DNA from: Paraflavitalea pollutisoli
GTDB lineage: Bacteria; Bacteroidota; Bacteroidia; Chitinophagales; Chitinophagaceae
Assembly: GCF_029360705.1 (NCBI RefSeq)
Contig: NZ_JARKMX010000004.1
Coordinates: 581,288 to 645,287, forward strand
Direction of reading: 5' to 3'
Length of the DNA: 64,000 bases
The position numbers and the translations under genes were made by a program. Below the pieces are notes generated by a model that saw only the letters and a list, made by a program, of their open reading frames with translations, made no database searches and was not told where the DNA came from. Below are positions 56,644-64,000 of the stretch, one piece after another. How positions within the stretch are numbered: the stretch's first letter is position 1; each line of letters opens with the position of its first letter.

Positions 56644-59604
56644 TTAAAATATATTGTAACCAAACGAAACATAGTACAGTCCGCCGATATAAGGATTACC
56701 GAGCGCGCTGTAGTAATACTTGTTCAACAGGTTGCTGCCGCCGAGTTTGATCAGGCTGCGGATCTTGGGCAGCTTGTAGCTGATCTGTCCGTCGAGGGTA
56801 CCGAAAGAAGGTACTTCGCCGGCGGCGAATGTTCCTTCCCACTGTACCTTATCCTGCCAGCGGTAAGCAAAGTTGAAACCCCAGTTGCTTTTCGCGATGC
56901 TTTCGTTGCCGATACCGACGTTGAAGCGCACTTTGGGCGTATTGAAGAAGGTAATCAAATTGGCGGGCACGTCGCGCAGCTCATCACCCGATACATTGGC
57001 GCGCAGGTTGTATCCGCCCTGCAGACGGTATTCGGCACCGATACCCCAGCCAAGCGCTTTCACTTTATTGGGGGAATTCTCCGGATAAGAATAGTTTTCG
57101 GTAGTGAGCGGGTTGGCCACATTCACTACAGTGCCTACACTCGCACGGCCCACTGCCCGGCGACCTATGAAATTGTTGTATTCGCAGTAGTAGATATAAG
57201 CATCGATGAGCAGGTTCTTCGTGGGCAGGCCGCGATAGCCAAACTCATACGAGTTGGCTGTCTCGGGCTTCAGCTCGTTGAAGGGCGCTACTTGCAATAA
57301 TCCTGGATTGGGACTGCCGGCAGCTACAGAAGCGCGGAAGGCGCCAATGCTCTCAGCTGTATACACCGGGTTGGTATCGAAGTGATACAGTGTCTGGAAG
57401 AACGGTAAACCGCCGATCAGTTTGGCGCCCGGTACGTTCAGGTTGATGTACTGGTCCTGGGTAGAAGGGAAACGATACGCTGTCTGGAACGACAAACGCA
57501 GGTTGTTGTCTTTTGCCACCTTTACCAGGGCAGTTACGCGTGGTGTAACGCGGCCTTTGAAATTTTCGTTCTTATCGTAGCGAACAGAGCCGGTCAGTTT
57601 CAGTACATCGTCGAACAGGCGTTTTTGCAGCTGTACATAACCGCCGTATTCGGTCACATCGATGGGCGACGCTGTATCCACGAAGATAGTGCCTTTGGAA
57701 TTGAGGTGATAGATGCGATAATTAGCGCCTACCATCACTTCCATCACTTTTACATATTCGCTGAGGTTGAGCTGACCTTCGAAGTGATACAGGGCCGATT
57801 TATCGGCAAACCTGGCGCCACCACTGGCGGTCTTGTCGTTGATGTTGGTATTGATCGCCGTATTCAGGGCATTGTCGAATGCAGCGGTACCGGGCAACAG
57901 TCTGCCCGTTTCTGCTACGCCGCGTGCCGCACCATGTGCCTGTGGATCGCCGAGTGCCGGGAGGAAGGTGCCGGGAGTAGTACCGGGTATGATGCCTAAC
58001 CTGCCAGCGCCATACGTACCGGTGTACTGCTGAAACCAGGTGAGGTTGGGCTTCCACAGGTTATTAACGGCGAGGGCTGCTGTTGTAGCCGTATACGAGT
58101 CGCCGGAGTTTTCCTGCGTGGTGTAGGCTTTTACAAACCAGTTCTTGCCTTTTACTTCCGCCTGGTACTGGCCCAGTTTAAAATTTTTCAGGGAGTACCG
58201 ATCAGCCCCTGTGTACACGGTGGTGCCGGTACCCCAGTAGCCGATCAGGCTGGCGTCGACGTTGTTGTTGATCTTATAATACAAACCTGCGTTTACTTTC
58301 AGGCTGTACGCATCATAATCTACCAGGTCTCTTTCGTTGTAGCCGGTACGGCTTACCAGTTGCGCACCGTAAGTGGCTTTTTGCGCAGCGGTCGCATTCG
58401 GGCTGGTAGGTATGAGGAATGGCAATGCCTGTGCGTAGGGTTGCAGCGCAGGATTGGTGCCGAAGGCAATGGCGATTTGTTGAGGTGTAGCGCCAACCAG
58501 CAGGGCATTGTCCACTGCTGCCAGTACTGCTCCGCCGCCACCAGCAGCGAGCTGACCGCGGGCAACCTGTGCCAGTGCGTTCATACTGACGCTGGCTTCG
58601 TCGCCGTACACATTGATACCATCATAGTTGTTGTCGGTACTGCGATCACCTGGTTTGATGAAACTAAGCACATTATTGCGGTTGAGGTTGCGGGTGTCGC
58701 TGGCCTGCCAGTCCTGGCCCTTCACGAATTGTCCGCCGATTTTGAACGCGAACTTCTCGCTGATCTTTTTGCCCCAACGCATGGACCAGTCGTAATAAGG
58801 TGCGGCCGAACGGGCGTCGCTGTTGACGTGCATGATACCCTGTTTCACCTGGAAGCTAAGTCCCTGGTATTTGAAGGGATTTTTGCTCGTCATGAGCAGG
58901 GTGCCCGTCATACCACCTGACCCGTACAGTGCGGAAGATGCGCCCTGGAGCAACTCAACGTTGTCGATATCGAGTTCGGTGGGGCCGGTGATGATGCCAA
59001 CCGAGAAATTAAGGGCTGGTGCCTGGTTATCCATACCGTCTACCAACTGGTTAAACCGCAGGTTGCCACTGCCATTGAAGCCGCGGGTACTGAGGGTGTT
59101 GAAGGTAAGACTGGAGGTGGTCATGTCGACGCCTTTGTAATTGGCAATGGCCTGGTAAAAGCTGGGTGCGCCGGCGGCCCGTACATTGGCGGCGCTCATA
59201 CGTTCTACGGATACCGGAGATTCAAGAATTCGCTCTGCCACGCGACTGGCAGAAACGACCACTTCAAGGCCGAGAATGGGGGCCGGTGCCAGTTCAACTT
59301 CCACAGCATCGTTTGCGTTGGTCACGTTGATCTCCTGTGATTCGAATCCGATCGACGAGACGACGATGGTTAGTGGTGGACGTTGACTGGTAACGATCCT
59401 GAAGTGCCCTTTTTCGTCGCTGAAAGTACCCAAACTGGTACCTTTTACAGTGATCGAAACGGCGGGAACGACTTCTTTGTTAGAACTGTTCCGGATGGTT
59501 CCGGAGATGGTGTAGGTCTGGGGTTGAGCATGTGAGACGGTGGCAGCAAAAATTAGCAATAGTAGATTGATCGCAGCTGCCCGGTACTGGAATCGGTTTC
59601 TCAT
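56644..59604 (-). CDS. TonB-dependent outer membrane receptor with carboxypeptidase-like domain
   Basis: 986 residues. Signal peptide LLLLIFAATVSHA, then CarboxypepD_reg domain (ISGTIRNSSNKEVVPAVSI, FSDEKGHFRIVTS, about 32-105). The plug follows (VVVSASRVAERILESPVSVE, TRGFNGSGNLRFNQLVDG, VELLQGASSALYGSGGMTG) and a beta barrel that ends with NPYIGGLYYVSFGYNIF. There is no SusD partner and no STN domain, so it looks like a stand-alone transporter of metal chelates, vitamins or sugars. No ligand gene lies nearby; purC diverges on the other side. Confidence 0.94.
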   Translation of the reverse strand: MRNRFQYRAAAINLLLLIFAATVSHAQPQTYTISGTIRNSSNKEVVPAVSITVKGTSLGTFSDEKGHFRIVTSQRPPLTIVVSSIGFESQEINVTNANDAVEVELAPAPILGLEVVVSASRVAERILESPVSVERMSAANVRAAGAPSFYQAIANYKGVDMTTSSLTFNTLSTRGFNGSGNLRFNQLVDGMDNQAPALNFSVGIITGPTELDIDNVELLQGASSALYGSGGMTGTLLMTSKNPFKYQGLSFQVKQGIMHVNSDARSAAPYYDWSMRWGKKISEKFAFKIGGQFVKGQDWQASDTRNLNRNNVLSFIKPGDRSTDNNYDGINVYGDEASVSMNALAQVARGQLAAGGGGAVLAAVDNALLVGATPQQIAIAFGTNPALQPYAQALPFLIPTSPNATAAQKATYGAQLVSRTGYNERDLVDYDAYSLKVNAGLYYKINNNVDASLIGYWGTGTTVYTGADRYSLKNFKLGQYQAEVKGKNWFVKAYTTQENSGDSYTATTAALAVNNLWKPNLTWFQQYTGTYGAGRLGIIPGTTPGTFLPALGDPQAHGAARGVAETGRLLPGTAAFDNALNTAINTNINDKTASGGARFADKSALYHFEGQLNLSEYVKVMEVMVGANYRIYHLNSKGTIFVDTASPIDVTEYGGYVQLQKRLFDDVLKLTGSVRYDKNENFKGRVTPRVTALVKVAKDNNLRLSFQTAYRFPSTQDQYINLNVPGAKLIGGLPFFQTLYHFDTNPVYTAESIGAFRASVAAGSPNPGLLQVAPFNELKPETANSYEFGYRGLPTKNLLIDAYIYYCEYNNFIGRRAVGRASVGTVVNVANPLTTENYSYPENSPNKVKALGWGIGAEYRLQGGYNLRANVSGDELRDVPANLITFFNTPKVRFNVGIGNESIAKSNWGFNFAYRWQDKVQWEGTFAAGEVPSFGTLDGQISYKLPKIRSLIKLGGSNLLNKYYYSALGNPYIGGLYYVSFGYNIF

Positions 59605-59747
59605 GATGGCAGTTTTTGTTTATACTTCTAATCTACGTATAGTATTTATCACCTAAAAATTTAATTTATAAACAAATAGGACTCCTGTGTTAATATTTCG
59701 GTCATCATTTTTTTCTGGCATTTGATAGGCTGCTCTATATTCGCGCC

Positions 59748-60671
59748 ATGAATGCCTATCAATTTCCCGGTCAGACAAAGTTTTACAAAGGAAAAGTGCG
59801 GGACGTATACACGATTCAGGATAATTTACTGGTCATGGTGGCGTCTAATCGCATATCTGCATTTGATGTAATATTACCCCGACCCATACCCTATAAAGGT
59901 CAGGTGCTAAACCAGATCGCAGCATTTATGCTGGAAGCTACCCGTGATATATGCCCGAATTGGTTGATGGACGTTCCGGCACCCAATGTGTCGATTGGTC
60001 AGAAATGTGAGCCATTCAAGATCGAAATGGTGGTGCGTGGTAACCTGACTGGTCACGCGTGGCGTACGTATGCGGCCGGCAAACGTGAACTGTGTGGTGT
60101 GGCCCTGCCAGAAGGCATGAAAGAGAACGACTACTTCCCCACCCCCATCATTACGCCTTCTACCAAGGCTGAGGAGGGACATGATGAAGATATTTCAAAA
60201 GAAGAGATCATTGCCCAGGGACTGGCTTCTGCAGCGGATTGGGCCATTCTGGAACAATATGCCCTGGCCCTGTTCCAACGCGGAAAGGACATTGCGGCGA
60301 AGCAAGGTTTGATCCTGGTCGACACGAAGTATGAATTCGGTACCTACAATGGTGCCGTATACCTGATGGATGAAATACACACCCCCGATTCGTCCCGTTA
60401 TTTCTATGCCGATGGTTTTGAAGCACGGCAGGCAGCGGGTGAAAGGCAGCTGCAATTGAGCAAAGAGTTTGTGCGTGAGTGGCTGATCGCCAACAATTTC
60501 ATGGGTAAGGAAGGACAGACCGTACCGGAAATGGGCGACGAGTGGATCAATACGATCAGCGGCCGCTACATCGAACTGTATGAGAAGGTAATCGGTAAGA
60601 AATTTATACCGGAAGCACTGTCTGATGAAGAGGTTTACAACCGTGTGGTGGCGGCGCTGGAAAAGTTTTAA
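59748..60671 (+). CDS. purC: Phosphoribosylaminoimidazole-succinocarboxamide (SAICAR) synthase
   Basis: 307 residues. Purine-pathway enzyme that joins CAIR and aspartate with ATP to make SAICAR. Motifs: [97 protein letters not shown] and HTPDSSRYF. The length matches Bacteroidota PurC, longer than the 240-residue E. coli enzyme. It has its own start with a likely short leader, and a strong terminator at 60694. Confidence 0.97.
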   Translation: MNAYQFPGQTKFYKGKVRDVYTIQDNLLVMVASNRISAFDVILPRPIPYKGQVLNQIAAFMLEATRDICPNWLMDVPAPNVSIGQKCEPFKIEMVVRGNLTGHAWRTYAAGKRELCGVALPEGMKENDYFPTPIITPSTKAEEGHDEDISKEEIIAQGLASAADWAILEQYALALFQRGKDIAAKQGLILVDTKYEFGTYNGAVYLMDEIHTPDSSRYFYADGFEARQAAGERQLQLSKEFVREWLIANNFMGKEGQTVPEMGDEWINTISGRYIELYEKVIGKKFIPEALSDEEVYNRVVAALEKF

Positions 60672-60693
60672 CGGAAGGAATCTTTGATACTTG

Positions 60694-60730
60694 ACCGGCC
60701 TTTGCGTTGCAAGGGCCGGTTTTGTTTTTG
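60694..60730 (+). terminator. Intrinsic terminator after purC
   Basis: ACCGGCC / GGCCGGT (60694-60700 and 60714-60720), then TTTGTTTTTG. Confidence 0.85.
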
Positions 60731-60786
60731 GGCCGTATGATGTTCCCCTTCTTTCTTTCGTATCAGTAAACTGCCTTACACTTGGT

Positions 60787-61353
60787 CTATCCGGCTTTAA
60801 AGCCGATCCTATCCCGCTGATCCCATTTTCTTTCCGCGGCTTTTTCATCCAGCAGGTTTTCCATGGCATCATAGATATGGCTAAGCTGCGTATCATGCTC
60901 TCCCAGCCGCTCCCTGATCTGTTTGATCTGTTCACGGATATCACTTTGCTGCAGCAACGTTTTCCTGATCTCCACAAATACCCGCATAATGGCAATGTTC
61001 ATCGTGATCGCTTTGTCGGAATTGAGCACGGAGCTAAGCATGGCTACGCCCTGTTCAGTGAAGGCATAAGGGAGGTACTTAAGATGTTTTCCCTTGCCAC
61101 TTTCTAAGGTCACAAATTGTGACCTTAAAAGTCGTTCGTTCTGATGCCCCGAGATTTGTGTCTGTATAGTGTCCCATTCTTCCCTGGTTAGCTGAAACAT
61201 GAAATCTGTAGGAAACCGTTTGCTATTCCTTTTTACTGCCTGGTTCAATGTTCTTGTTTCAACTTCGTAAAGTTCAGAAAGGTCGATGTCCAGCATCACC
61301 CGCTCCCCTTTTACCGTGTAAATCCTGTTTTGGATACTTTGAATGATCTCCAT
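60787..61353 (-). CDS. ORF6N-domain protein (phage antirepressor-like)
   Basis: 188 residues. ORF6N domain at about 1-115: IQNRIYTVKGERVMLDIDLS, ELYEVETRTLNQAVKRNS, RFPTDFMFQLTREEW, LRSQFVT (76-82) and YLPYAFTEQGVAMLSSVL. A helical C-terminal region with coiled character follows (RKTLLQQSDIREQIKQIRE, RLGEHDTQLSHIYDAMENL). ORF6N and KilA-N proteins are DNA-binding regulators of phages and islands, also widespread in Bacteroidota chromosomes. The codons for Ser78-Thr82 form a perfect 21-bp palindrome that recurs twice upstream (see regulatory features), so autoregulation is likely. AT-rich compared with purC. No other phage gene is next to it. Confidence 0.93.
   Translation of the reverse strand: MEIIQSIQNRIYTVKGERVMLDIDLSELYEVETRTLNQAVKRNSKRFPTDFMFQLTREEWDTIQTQISGHQNERLLRSQFVTLESGKGKHLKYLPYAFTEQGVAMLSSVLNSDKAITMNIAIMRVFVEIRKTLLQQSDIREQIKQIRERLGEHDTQLSHIYDAMENLLDEKAAERKWDQRDRIGFKAG
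61106..61126. promoter_or_regulatory. Palindromic site inside the ORF6N coding sequence
   Basis: AAGGTCACAA (61106-61115), one base, then its exact inverted complement TTGTGACCTT (61117-61126). It covers codons 77-83 of the ORF6N gene and is made of TCA CAA TTT GTG ACC (Ser-Gln-Phe-Val-Thr). Confidence 0.75.
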
Positions 61354-61404
61354 TTTGCTAATAATTAATTGATTTATAGATTAAAATGTATACAATTGTG
61401 TTCT

Positions 61405-61425
61405 AAGATCACAGTTTGTGATCTT
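61405..61425. promoter_or_regulatory. Palindromic site upstream of ORF6N (proximal)
   Basis: AAGATCACAG (61405-61414), one base, TTGTGATCTT (61416-61425); one mismatch. It overlaps the region about 20 bases upstream of the ORF6N -7-like element, where RNA polymerase would contact the -33 box. Confidence 0.7.
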
Positions 61426-61470
61426 ATAGATATTTATAATATGTCTCGTTATGCTGCTCGTTGGGGGATA

Positions 61471-61501
61471 CGTTCAAGATCACAATTTGTGACCTTGAAC
61501 G
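61471..61501. promoter_or_regulatory. Palindromic site upstream of ORF6N (distal), extended
   Basis: Core AAGATCACAA (61476-61485) and TTGTGACCTT (61487-61496), extended outward by CGTTC and GAACG to 31 bases with one mismatch. The most symmetrical of the three sites. Confidence 0.7.
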
Positions 61502-61677
61502 AATTTGAGTATGCACAGTTCTTTTCATAAACCACATTCCATATACGATCCTGGTTGTTTTTCCGACTTGTTGCAGCTTACTTTTTTATCGACCGATTAT
61601 CGGTCGCAGAGCGTCAACCAATGCATCAAATCTTACCCTTCATGCGCGATTGTTGCTACATGAGTCGTTGGGTATTT

Positions 61678-61685
61678 TACCTTTG
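61678..61685 (+). promoter_or_regulatory. -7 element of the NmrA-like gene
   Basis: TACCTTTG, an exact match to TAnnTTTG, with TTG at 61653-61655 (22 bases upstream). Transcription would start near 61692, leaving a leader of only about 5-10 bases. Confidence 0.5.
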
Positions 61686-61695
61686 GGCTCCAATA

Positions 61696-62583
61696 ATGCA
61701 GATGAAAAAGATTCTTGTCATTGGGGGTACAGGCATGATTGGCCAGCCCGTAACCAGGGCGCTGATCGACGCCGGGTTTACCGTCAGCCTGCTGGCGCGT
61801 GATCCCCAGAAGGCCGAAGCGCTATTTCCGGATGTGCATATCATCCAAGGAGACGTGTTTGATCCGCTCAGCCTGATGTTGGCTTTTGAGGGACAGGATG
61901 CCGTTTACATCAGTTTGAGTCCGCCACGTACCGCGCGACCGTACCACCGCATGCCGGAACGGGAAGGCATCGACAACATCATTGCCGCAGCACAGCGTAC
62001 CGGCATCAAGCGGATCGCCCTGCTATCGTCGCTGGTGCAACAATACAACGGCACCAACGGCTTTCGCTGGTGGATATTCGATATCAAGCTGGCAGCCGTG
62101 CAAAAGATCCGGCAATCGGGCATCCCCTACACTATCTTTTACCCGTCTACGTTTATGGAAAGTTTCGATCAGCTCTTGCTGGTAGGTCGTCATGTTTTGC
62201 TGGCTGGCCATTCGCAGGCCCCTATGTATTTTATTGCTGCCGACGACTATGCCCGGCAGGTAGCCCGCTCCTTTCAGATACAGCAGGCAGGCAACCACGA
62301 GTATGCCATCCAGGGACCTGCAGCAGCTACCTGGCAACAAGGCGCCGCCGACTTTATCCAACATTATCCGCATAAACGGCTTCGCACGCTGACGATGCCC
62401 CTCGGTATGTTCAAACTGATGGGCCGGCTGATCCCCCTCGTCGACTATGGCGCTAAAATCTCCGAAGCACTGAATAAATATCCTGAGCGTTTTGACAGCA
62501 CTGCCACCTGGAACGAGCTGGGCAAACCGGTGACCACCATTGCTGCTTATGCAGCGGGCCTGAAGAAAAGCTGCAAGGCATAG
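61696..62583 (+). CDS. NmrA-like / atypical SDR NAD(P)-binding protein
   Basis: 295 residues from the ATG at 61696 (the ATG at 61702 is equally possible). KKILVIGGTGMIGQPVTRAL is a Rossmann G-x-x-G-x-x-G motif. Then SLLARDPQKAEALFP, IIQGDVFDPLSLMLAFEG, GIKRIALLSSLVQQYNG, FDIKLAAVQKIRQSGIPYTI and TFMESFDQLLLVG match NmrA/NAD(P)H-binding oxidoreductases. The catalytic Tyr-x-x-x-Lys of classical SDRs is not conserved; the Tyr appears as Phe or Trp. Likely a redox sensor or an oxidoreductase of unknown substrate. An upstream start at 61555 would precede the promoter. Confidence 0.87.
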   Translation: MQMKKILVIGGTGMIGQPVTRALIDAGFTVSLLARDPQKAEALFPDVHIIQGDVFDPLSLMLAFEGQDAVYISLSPPRTARPYHRMPEREGIDNIIAAAQRTGIKRIALLSSLVQQYNGTNGFRWWIFDIKLAAVQKIRQSGIPYTIFYPSTFMESFDQLLLVGRHVLLAGHSQAPMYFIAADDYARQVARSFQIQQAGNHEYAIQGPAAATWQQGAADFIQHYPHKRLRTLTMPLGMFKLMGRLIPLVDYGAKISEALNKYPERFDSTATWNELGKPVTTIAAYAAGLKKSCKA

Positions 62584-62740
62584 ACGCCCCAAGGAAATAT
62601 ATGGAGGGCATGAGGCCGCGCGGCATCGCGGCCAGGGCGCCTTCCAGGGGCACGAAATTTTAAGCAATACAAATTGATATTGATTGCCGGGTCGTAGTTG
62701 TGTATATTTATACTTCGGTATAAACCTTTAAACTACAGGC

Positions 62741-63856
62741 ATGAAGAAGTTTGTATTCAATTTTTTGCTCATGGCGTTACCTGCTATCGCATTCAGCCAG
62801 GAATATTATTTACTTGTCGGTACCTATACCTCCGGTAAAAGTGAAGGCATTTATGTGTACAAATTCAATGCGGCGTCGGGCGATGCGGCACTGGTCAATA
62901 AGGCCCCGGCCAGCAATCCGAGTTACCTCGCCGTGTCGAAGAACAATAAATTCGTGTACTCGGTTTTTGAAGATGGTGATGACAAAGGCAGCGTGGCTGC
63001 TTTCGAGTTCAATAAAAAAGATGGTTCGCTGAAATTCCTCAACAAGCAAACCAGCGGCGGCGATCACCCTTGTTATGTATCTATCGATGGATCTGGCAAA
63101 TGGGTATCAGTGGCCAATTACAGTGGGGGGAATTTTTCCCTGCTGGGTGTCAGCCCCGATGGCTACCTGCGGGCTGCCGAAAGAACGATCAACCATTCCG
63201 GCAGAGGTCCCGACAAAGAAAGGCAGGACAAGCCCCATGTGCATTCTACCGTATTTGATCCGGGAAATGACCACTTGCTGGTACAGGATCTGGGTACCGA
63301 TAAGATCATGGTGTACGATTTCGATAATAAAAAGGGAGAGCTGAAGGCCGCCAAGATCCCTTCCTATTCGGCCGTTGGTGGCTCTGGACCCCGTCACATC
63401 GATTTTACGCCCAACGGCAAGTTTCTATACCTGATGGAAGAAATGAGCGGCCATGTATCGGCTTATAGCTATAGCAACGGCAAGTTGCAGTTCATCGAGC
63501 GGATATCGGCCGTGAAAGAGGGCTATAAAGGGCCTGTGGGTAGTGCTGATATTCATGTATCACCCGACGGTAAGTTCCTTTATGCTTCCAACCGGGGCGA
63601 TGAAAACGATATCGCCATCTTTGCCATCGATAAATCGACCGGCAAGCTGACGTTGAAAGGTCATCAACCTGTACTGGGTAAAACGCCCCGCAATTTCAGC
63701 ATCGACCCCACCGGACAGTTCTTGCTGTCGGCCAACCAGAACAGCAACGATATTGTGGTGTTTACGCGGGACAAGGAAACCGGTCTGCTGACTGATACCG
63801 GCAAGAAGATAGAAGTCGACAAACCGGTTTGTCTGAAGTGGATACCGGTGAAATGA
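62741..63856 (+). CDS. Lactonase family (6-phosphogluconolactonase-like) beta-propeller, exported
   Basis: 371 residues, signal peptide KKFVFNFLLMALPAIAFS. Seven-bladed propeller with repeats such as EYYLLVGTYTSGKSEGIYVY, NPSYLAVSKNNKFVYSVFE, HPCYVSIDGSGKWVSVANYS, HSTVFDPGNDHLLVQDLGTD, GPRHIDFTPNGKFLYLMEE and DIHVSPDGKFLYASNRGDE. Family members hydrolyse sugar lactones. The signal means it acts outside the cytosol, where a 6-phosphate substrate is unlikely; a different lactone or related ester is more likely. It stands alone. Confidence 0.93.
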   Translation: MKKFVFNFLLMALPAIAFSQEYYLLVGTYTSGKSEGIYVYKFNAASGDAALVNKAPASNPSYLAVSKNNKFVYSVFEDGDDKGSVAAFEFNKKDGSLKFLNKQTSGGDHPCYVSIDGSGKWVSVANYSGGNFSLLGVSPDGYLRAAERTINHSGRGPDKERQDKPHVHSTVFDPGNDHLLVQDLGTDKIMVYDFDNKKGELKAAKIPSYSAVGGSGPRHIDFTPNGKFLYLMEEMSGHVSAYSYSNGKLQFIERISAVKEGYKGPVGSADIHVSPDGKFLYASNRGDENDIAIFAIDKSTGKLTLKGHQPVLGKTPRNFSIDPTGQFLLSANQNSNDIVVFTRDKETGLLTDTGKKIEVDKPVCLKWIPVK

Positions 63857-63896
63857 TCTACTCATCATTAAGGAATAAACAAGAGGCTGTCTCCCG

Positions 63897-64000
63897 TGCA
63901 GTGAACCCCAAAAGTTGGACACAGTTAAAAAATTAAGTATTACAGTGATGAGCTCGATATTTTATCGGGCTCATTCCTTTTAGATTGAGTTTGATTCTGT
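63897..64000 (-). mobile_element. End of an IS3-family insertion sequence
   Basis: TGCAGTGAACCCCAAAAGTT (63897 on, then GGACAC) is the terminal-repeat type of Bacteroidota IS3/IS150 elements, and the transposase C-terminus lies just inside (63933-64000, minus strand). The element continues past the window edge. The target duplication cannot be determined. Confidence 0.75.
63933..64000 (-). CDS. C-terminal end of IS3-family transposase (OrfB)
   Basis: On the minus strand the frame reads RIKLNLKGMSPIKYRAHHCN then T and TAA at 63933-63935. K-G-M-S-P-x-x-Y-R-x-H is the standard end of IS3-group integrase-type transposases. The rest of the gene lies beyond the window. An apparent hairpin at 63949-63972 is part of this coding sequence. 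Confidence 0.85.
   Translation of the reverse strand, partial: RIKLNLKGMSPIKYRAHHCNT

Larger units (their letters stand above)
61354..61695. other. Divergent intergenic region between ORF6N and the NmrA-like gene
   Basis: AT-rich. Holds two operator palindromes (61405 and 61471), a -7-like TACATTTT on the minus strand (61383-61390) for ORF6N, and a TACCTTTG element (61678-61685) for the plus-strand gene. No gene is seen. Confidence 0.7.

Noticed and set aside
63949..63972. Hairpin with following T-rich sequence, as a terminator
   Set aside because: It is the coding sequence for the conserved end of an IS3 transposase on the minus strand.
1..64000. tRNA, rRNA or tmRNA genes
   Set aside because: No cloverleaf with a conserved T-loop, no rRNA signature and no tmRNA tag frame were recognised on either strand.

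Overview
The window is a 64-kb piece of a Bacteroidota chromosome, most likely from the Chitinophagaceae or close relatives. The evidence is a sigma-70/FecR/SusC/SusD nutrient-uptake locus with DUF4843 and PKD-like lipoproteins, a SusC with an N-terminal STN domain, many lipoproteins, LytS/LytTR pairs, gyrA followed by a TPR gene, promoter elements of the Bacteroidota type (TTG, about 20 bases, TAnnTTTG), and few Shine-Dalgarno sequences. No rRNA, tRNA or CRISPR array was seen. Most of the window is ordinary chromosome, with small accessory patches.

Layout. 1-1.2 kb: the end of a probable universal stress protein and a bestrophin-type channel. 1.3-3.4 kb: an AT-rich accessory patch with a SeqA-N-like/RAMA-like protein whose own gene is packed with TCTAA motifs, two short related membrane proteins and a large compound palindrome. 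3.4-8.6 kb (minus): TPR protein, GyrA and an apparently exported SAM hydrolase. 9-12.6 kb: flippase, HEAT-like protein, glycosyltransferase and a CYTH phosphatase. 12.8-17.8 kb: NtrC-like regulator, DUF4846 protein, GH29 fucosidase and pyruvate dehydrogenase E1 beta. 18-22.9 kb: acyltransferase and two consecutive LytS/LytTR systems. 23-31 kb: SSB, small zinc-binding, acetyltransferase, thiolase, SRPBCC, S41 protease and small genes. 31.4-41.1 kb: P-type ATPase, GMC oxidoreductase with its small subunit, peptide deformylase, M28 peptidase and YchF.

41.3-51.7 kb is one polarised block on the plus strand: ECF sigma factor, FecR anti-sigma, STN-bearing SusC, SusD, DUF4843, PKD-like and thioredoxin-like proteins. 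The expected logic is that substrate at the SusC receptor signals through FecR to release the sigma factor. No hydrolase is present, so the substrate is not revealed. 52.5-64 kb: small membrane proteins, a one-sheet PQQ-like protein, cardiolipin synthase, DoxX, an uncharacterised protein preceded by 11-bp tandem repeats, a TonB receptor, PurC, an ORF6N antirepressor-like gene with three matching palindromic operators (one inside its own coding sequence), an NmrA-like oxidoreductase and a lactonase. The window ends in the tail of an IS3-family insertion sequence.

The two observations most worth following are: (1) 20 direct and 3 inverted copies of TCTAA packed into about 550 bp in and just before a gene for a protein whose ends resemble the SeqA oligomerisation domain and the RAMA domain; and (2) the ORF6N gene, where the codons of its own conserved Ser-Gln-Phe-Val-Thr motif form a perfect palindrome that recurs twice in its upstream region.
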